From contig CALLZQ010000436.1 of the NCBI GenBank assembly GCA_937858255.1, positions 1 through 6,743 on the forward strand: 6,743 bases of DNA. Reading direction: 5' to 3'. Source of the stretch: an uncultured Tabrizicola sp. GTDB lineage: Bacteria; Pseudomonadota; Alphaproteobacteria; Rhodobacterales; Rhodobacteraceae. A model generated the notes under the pieces. The model was given only the letters and a program-made list of their open reading frames with translations, was not told the DNA's origin and ran no database searches. Shown piece by piece: positions 5,916-6,743 of this stretch. The position numbers and the translations under genes are program-made. Numbering within the stretch: the stretch's first letter is position 1; every line of letters begins with the position of its first letter.

Positions 5916-5961
5916 GCACCATAGGTTGGGGGTCAACCAGATATGGTGGGCAAAGGTTGAC
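5912..5961. repeat. nested inverted repeats upstream of the aminotransferase gene
   Basis: A hairpin of 15 base pairs spans 5912-5951. Its plus-strand arms are gcc (5912-5914), caccata (5917-5923) and ggttg (5924-5928), pairing with caacc (5934-5938), tatggtg (5942-5948) and ggc (5949-5951); the bulges are ag (5915-5916) and aga (5939-5941). A competing inverted repeat pairs gtcaacc (5932-5938) with ggttgac (5955-5961) across 16 bases. There is no T run, so a simple terminator is unlikely. The position next to a possible -35 suggests an operator. Confidence 0.6.
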
Positions 5962-6002
5962 GCGCCCCATGATGCTGCCCTGCGGCGCGAACCTGCCGCG
6001 AA

Positions 6003-6743
6003 TCAGCCGGCCAGTGGCTGCGCGCGTTCGACCAGCCGGGCGAAAAAGCTGGCGCCGATGGGGGCGGCCTCATCGTTGAAATCATAGGCCGGGTGATGCA
6101 GCCCCGCCCCCGGCCCGATCCCCATGAAGAGATAGGCGCCGGGCCGCGCCTCAAGCATATAGGAAAAGTCCTCGGACCCCATCTCGCGGCCCGCACGCGC
6201 GTTCACGGCTGCCTCACCCGAAACCTCGCGCGCCACCTCGGCGGCGAAATCGGCCTCTTCGGGATGGTTCACCGTGGCCGGATAGCCCCAGTCATAGTCG
6301 ATCTCGGCCGTGACATTATAGGCGATGGCGTGGCCTTCGATGATCTCATGGATGCGCCGCTTCAAAAGCTCACGCACTTCGGGGCGGAAGGCGCGGATGG
6401 TCGCGCAAAAGGTCGCCTCTTCGGGGATGATGTTCGAGGCCGTGCCGGTATGGATCTGCGTGACCGAGATCACCGCTTCATCCATCGCATAGACATTGCG
6501 CGGGATGATGGTCTGGATGGCGCTGACCATGCCCACCACCGCCACCACCGGATCCACGCAGTCATGCGGCGTCGCGCCATGACCGCCGCGCCCGGTGATC
6601 TTGACCCAGGCCGTATCGACCGAGGCCATCAGCGGCCCGGGGGTGGTCTGGAAATGCCCCAGCGGCAGATTGGGCGCATTATGGATGCCATAGACTTGGG
6701 TGATGTCGAAACGGTCCATCACCCCTTCCTGAACCATCACATT
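6003..6743 (-). CDS. M20 family amidohydrolase (hippurate hydrolase-like), N-terminus cut off by window edge
   Basis: The last 246 residues of an M20D-type metallo-amidohydrolase are visible; the frame is open at the window edge, and the usual N-terminal third with the HxxGHD zinc-site motif is missing. Visible family landmarks in order: MVQEGVMDRF, then VYGIHNAPNLPLG, whose His is a likely metal ligand; the lid-domain motif GRGGHGATPHDCVDPV; GTASNIIPEEATF; GSEDFSYML; and the final GLHHPAYDFND with another likely ligand His. Relatives cleave N-acyl amino acids, hippurate or amino acid conjugates into a carboxylic acid and a free amine or amino acid. The true substrate is unknown. The gene lies upstream of the aminotransferase and ureohydrolase on the same strand, which hints at a shared catabolic route, but the 148-bp gap with its own promoter-like signal means they need not be one operon. 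The stop is TGA at 6005-6003. Confidence 0.92.
   Translation of the reverse strand, partial: NVMVQEGVMDRFDITQVYGIHNAPNLPLGHFQTTPGPLMASVDTAWVKITGRGGHGATPHDCVDPVVAVVGMVSAIQTIIPRNVYAMDEAVISVTQIHTGTASNIIPEEATFCATIRAFRPEVRELLKRRIHEIIEGHAIAYNVTAEIDYDWGYPATVNHPEEADFAAEVAREVSGEAAVNARAGREMGSEDFSYMLEARPGAYLFMGIGPGAGLHHPAYDFNDEAAPIGASFFARLVERAQPLAG

Noticed and set aside
5978..6000. Terminator after the M20 amidohydrolase (GCGGC/GCCGC stem)
   Set aside because: The short stem has no following T run, so it is probably just GC-rich pairing.

Overview
The window reads as chromosomal DNA of an alphaproteobacterium of the Rhodobacterales type (Rhodobacter/Paracoccus relatives). This rests on the high G+C, the prfA-prmC-DUF4167 gene order, the style of the DUF1499 and agmatinase-family proteins, and a G-run/hairpin intergenic element of a kind I associate with that order. 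All seven genes lie on the minus strand, so transcription runs from high to low coordinates. No tRNA, rRNA, insertion sequence, CRISPR array or phage gene is visible.

Layout in the direction of transcription: the C-terminal two thirds of an M20 amidohydrolase (6743-6003, cut by the window edge); a 148-bp gap with a hairpin-forming inverted repeat next to a possible promoter; a class III aminotransferase (5854-4448); a 122-bp gap that can fold into a structured leader hiding the next ribosome binding site; a speB-like ureohydrolase (4325-3360); a small membrane-anchored DUF1499 protein (3363-2887) overlapping speB by 4 bp; a 136-bp gap with two strong hairpins, the second a plausible intrinsic terminator; prfA for release factor 1 (2750-1695); prmC for the release factor methyltransferase (1698-862), again with a 4-bp GTGA overlap; a 251-bp gap with a possible promoter; and a DUF4167 protein (610 to beyond position 1).

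There are two functional blocks separated by the terminator. The upstream block (M20 amidohydrolase, aminotransferase, ureohydrolase, DUF1499) looks like amine or guanidino-compound catabolism. A simple reading is agmatine to putrescine plus urea by the ureohydrolase, then putrescine to 4-aminobutyraldehyde by the aminotransferase, but neither substrate is proven by sequence. The downstream block is housekeeping translation termination: RF1 and the enzyme that methylates its GGQ glutamine, followed by a disordered, highly charged DUF4167 protein.

The least ordinary signals are between genes: the leader of speB, where a long helix reaches the start codon and competes with a second pairing; the inverted repeats upstream of the aminotransferase; and the double-hairpin element after DUF1499. 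The coding genes belong to recognisable families.
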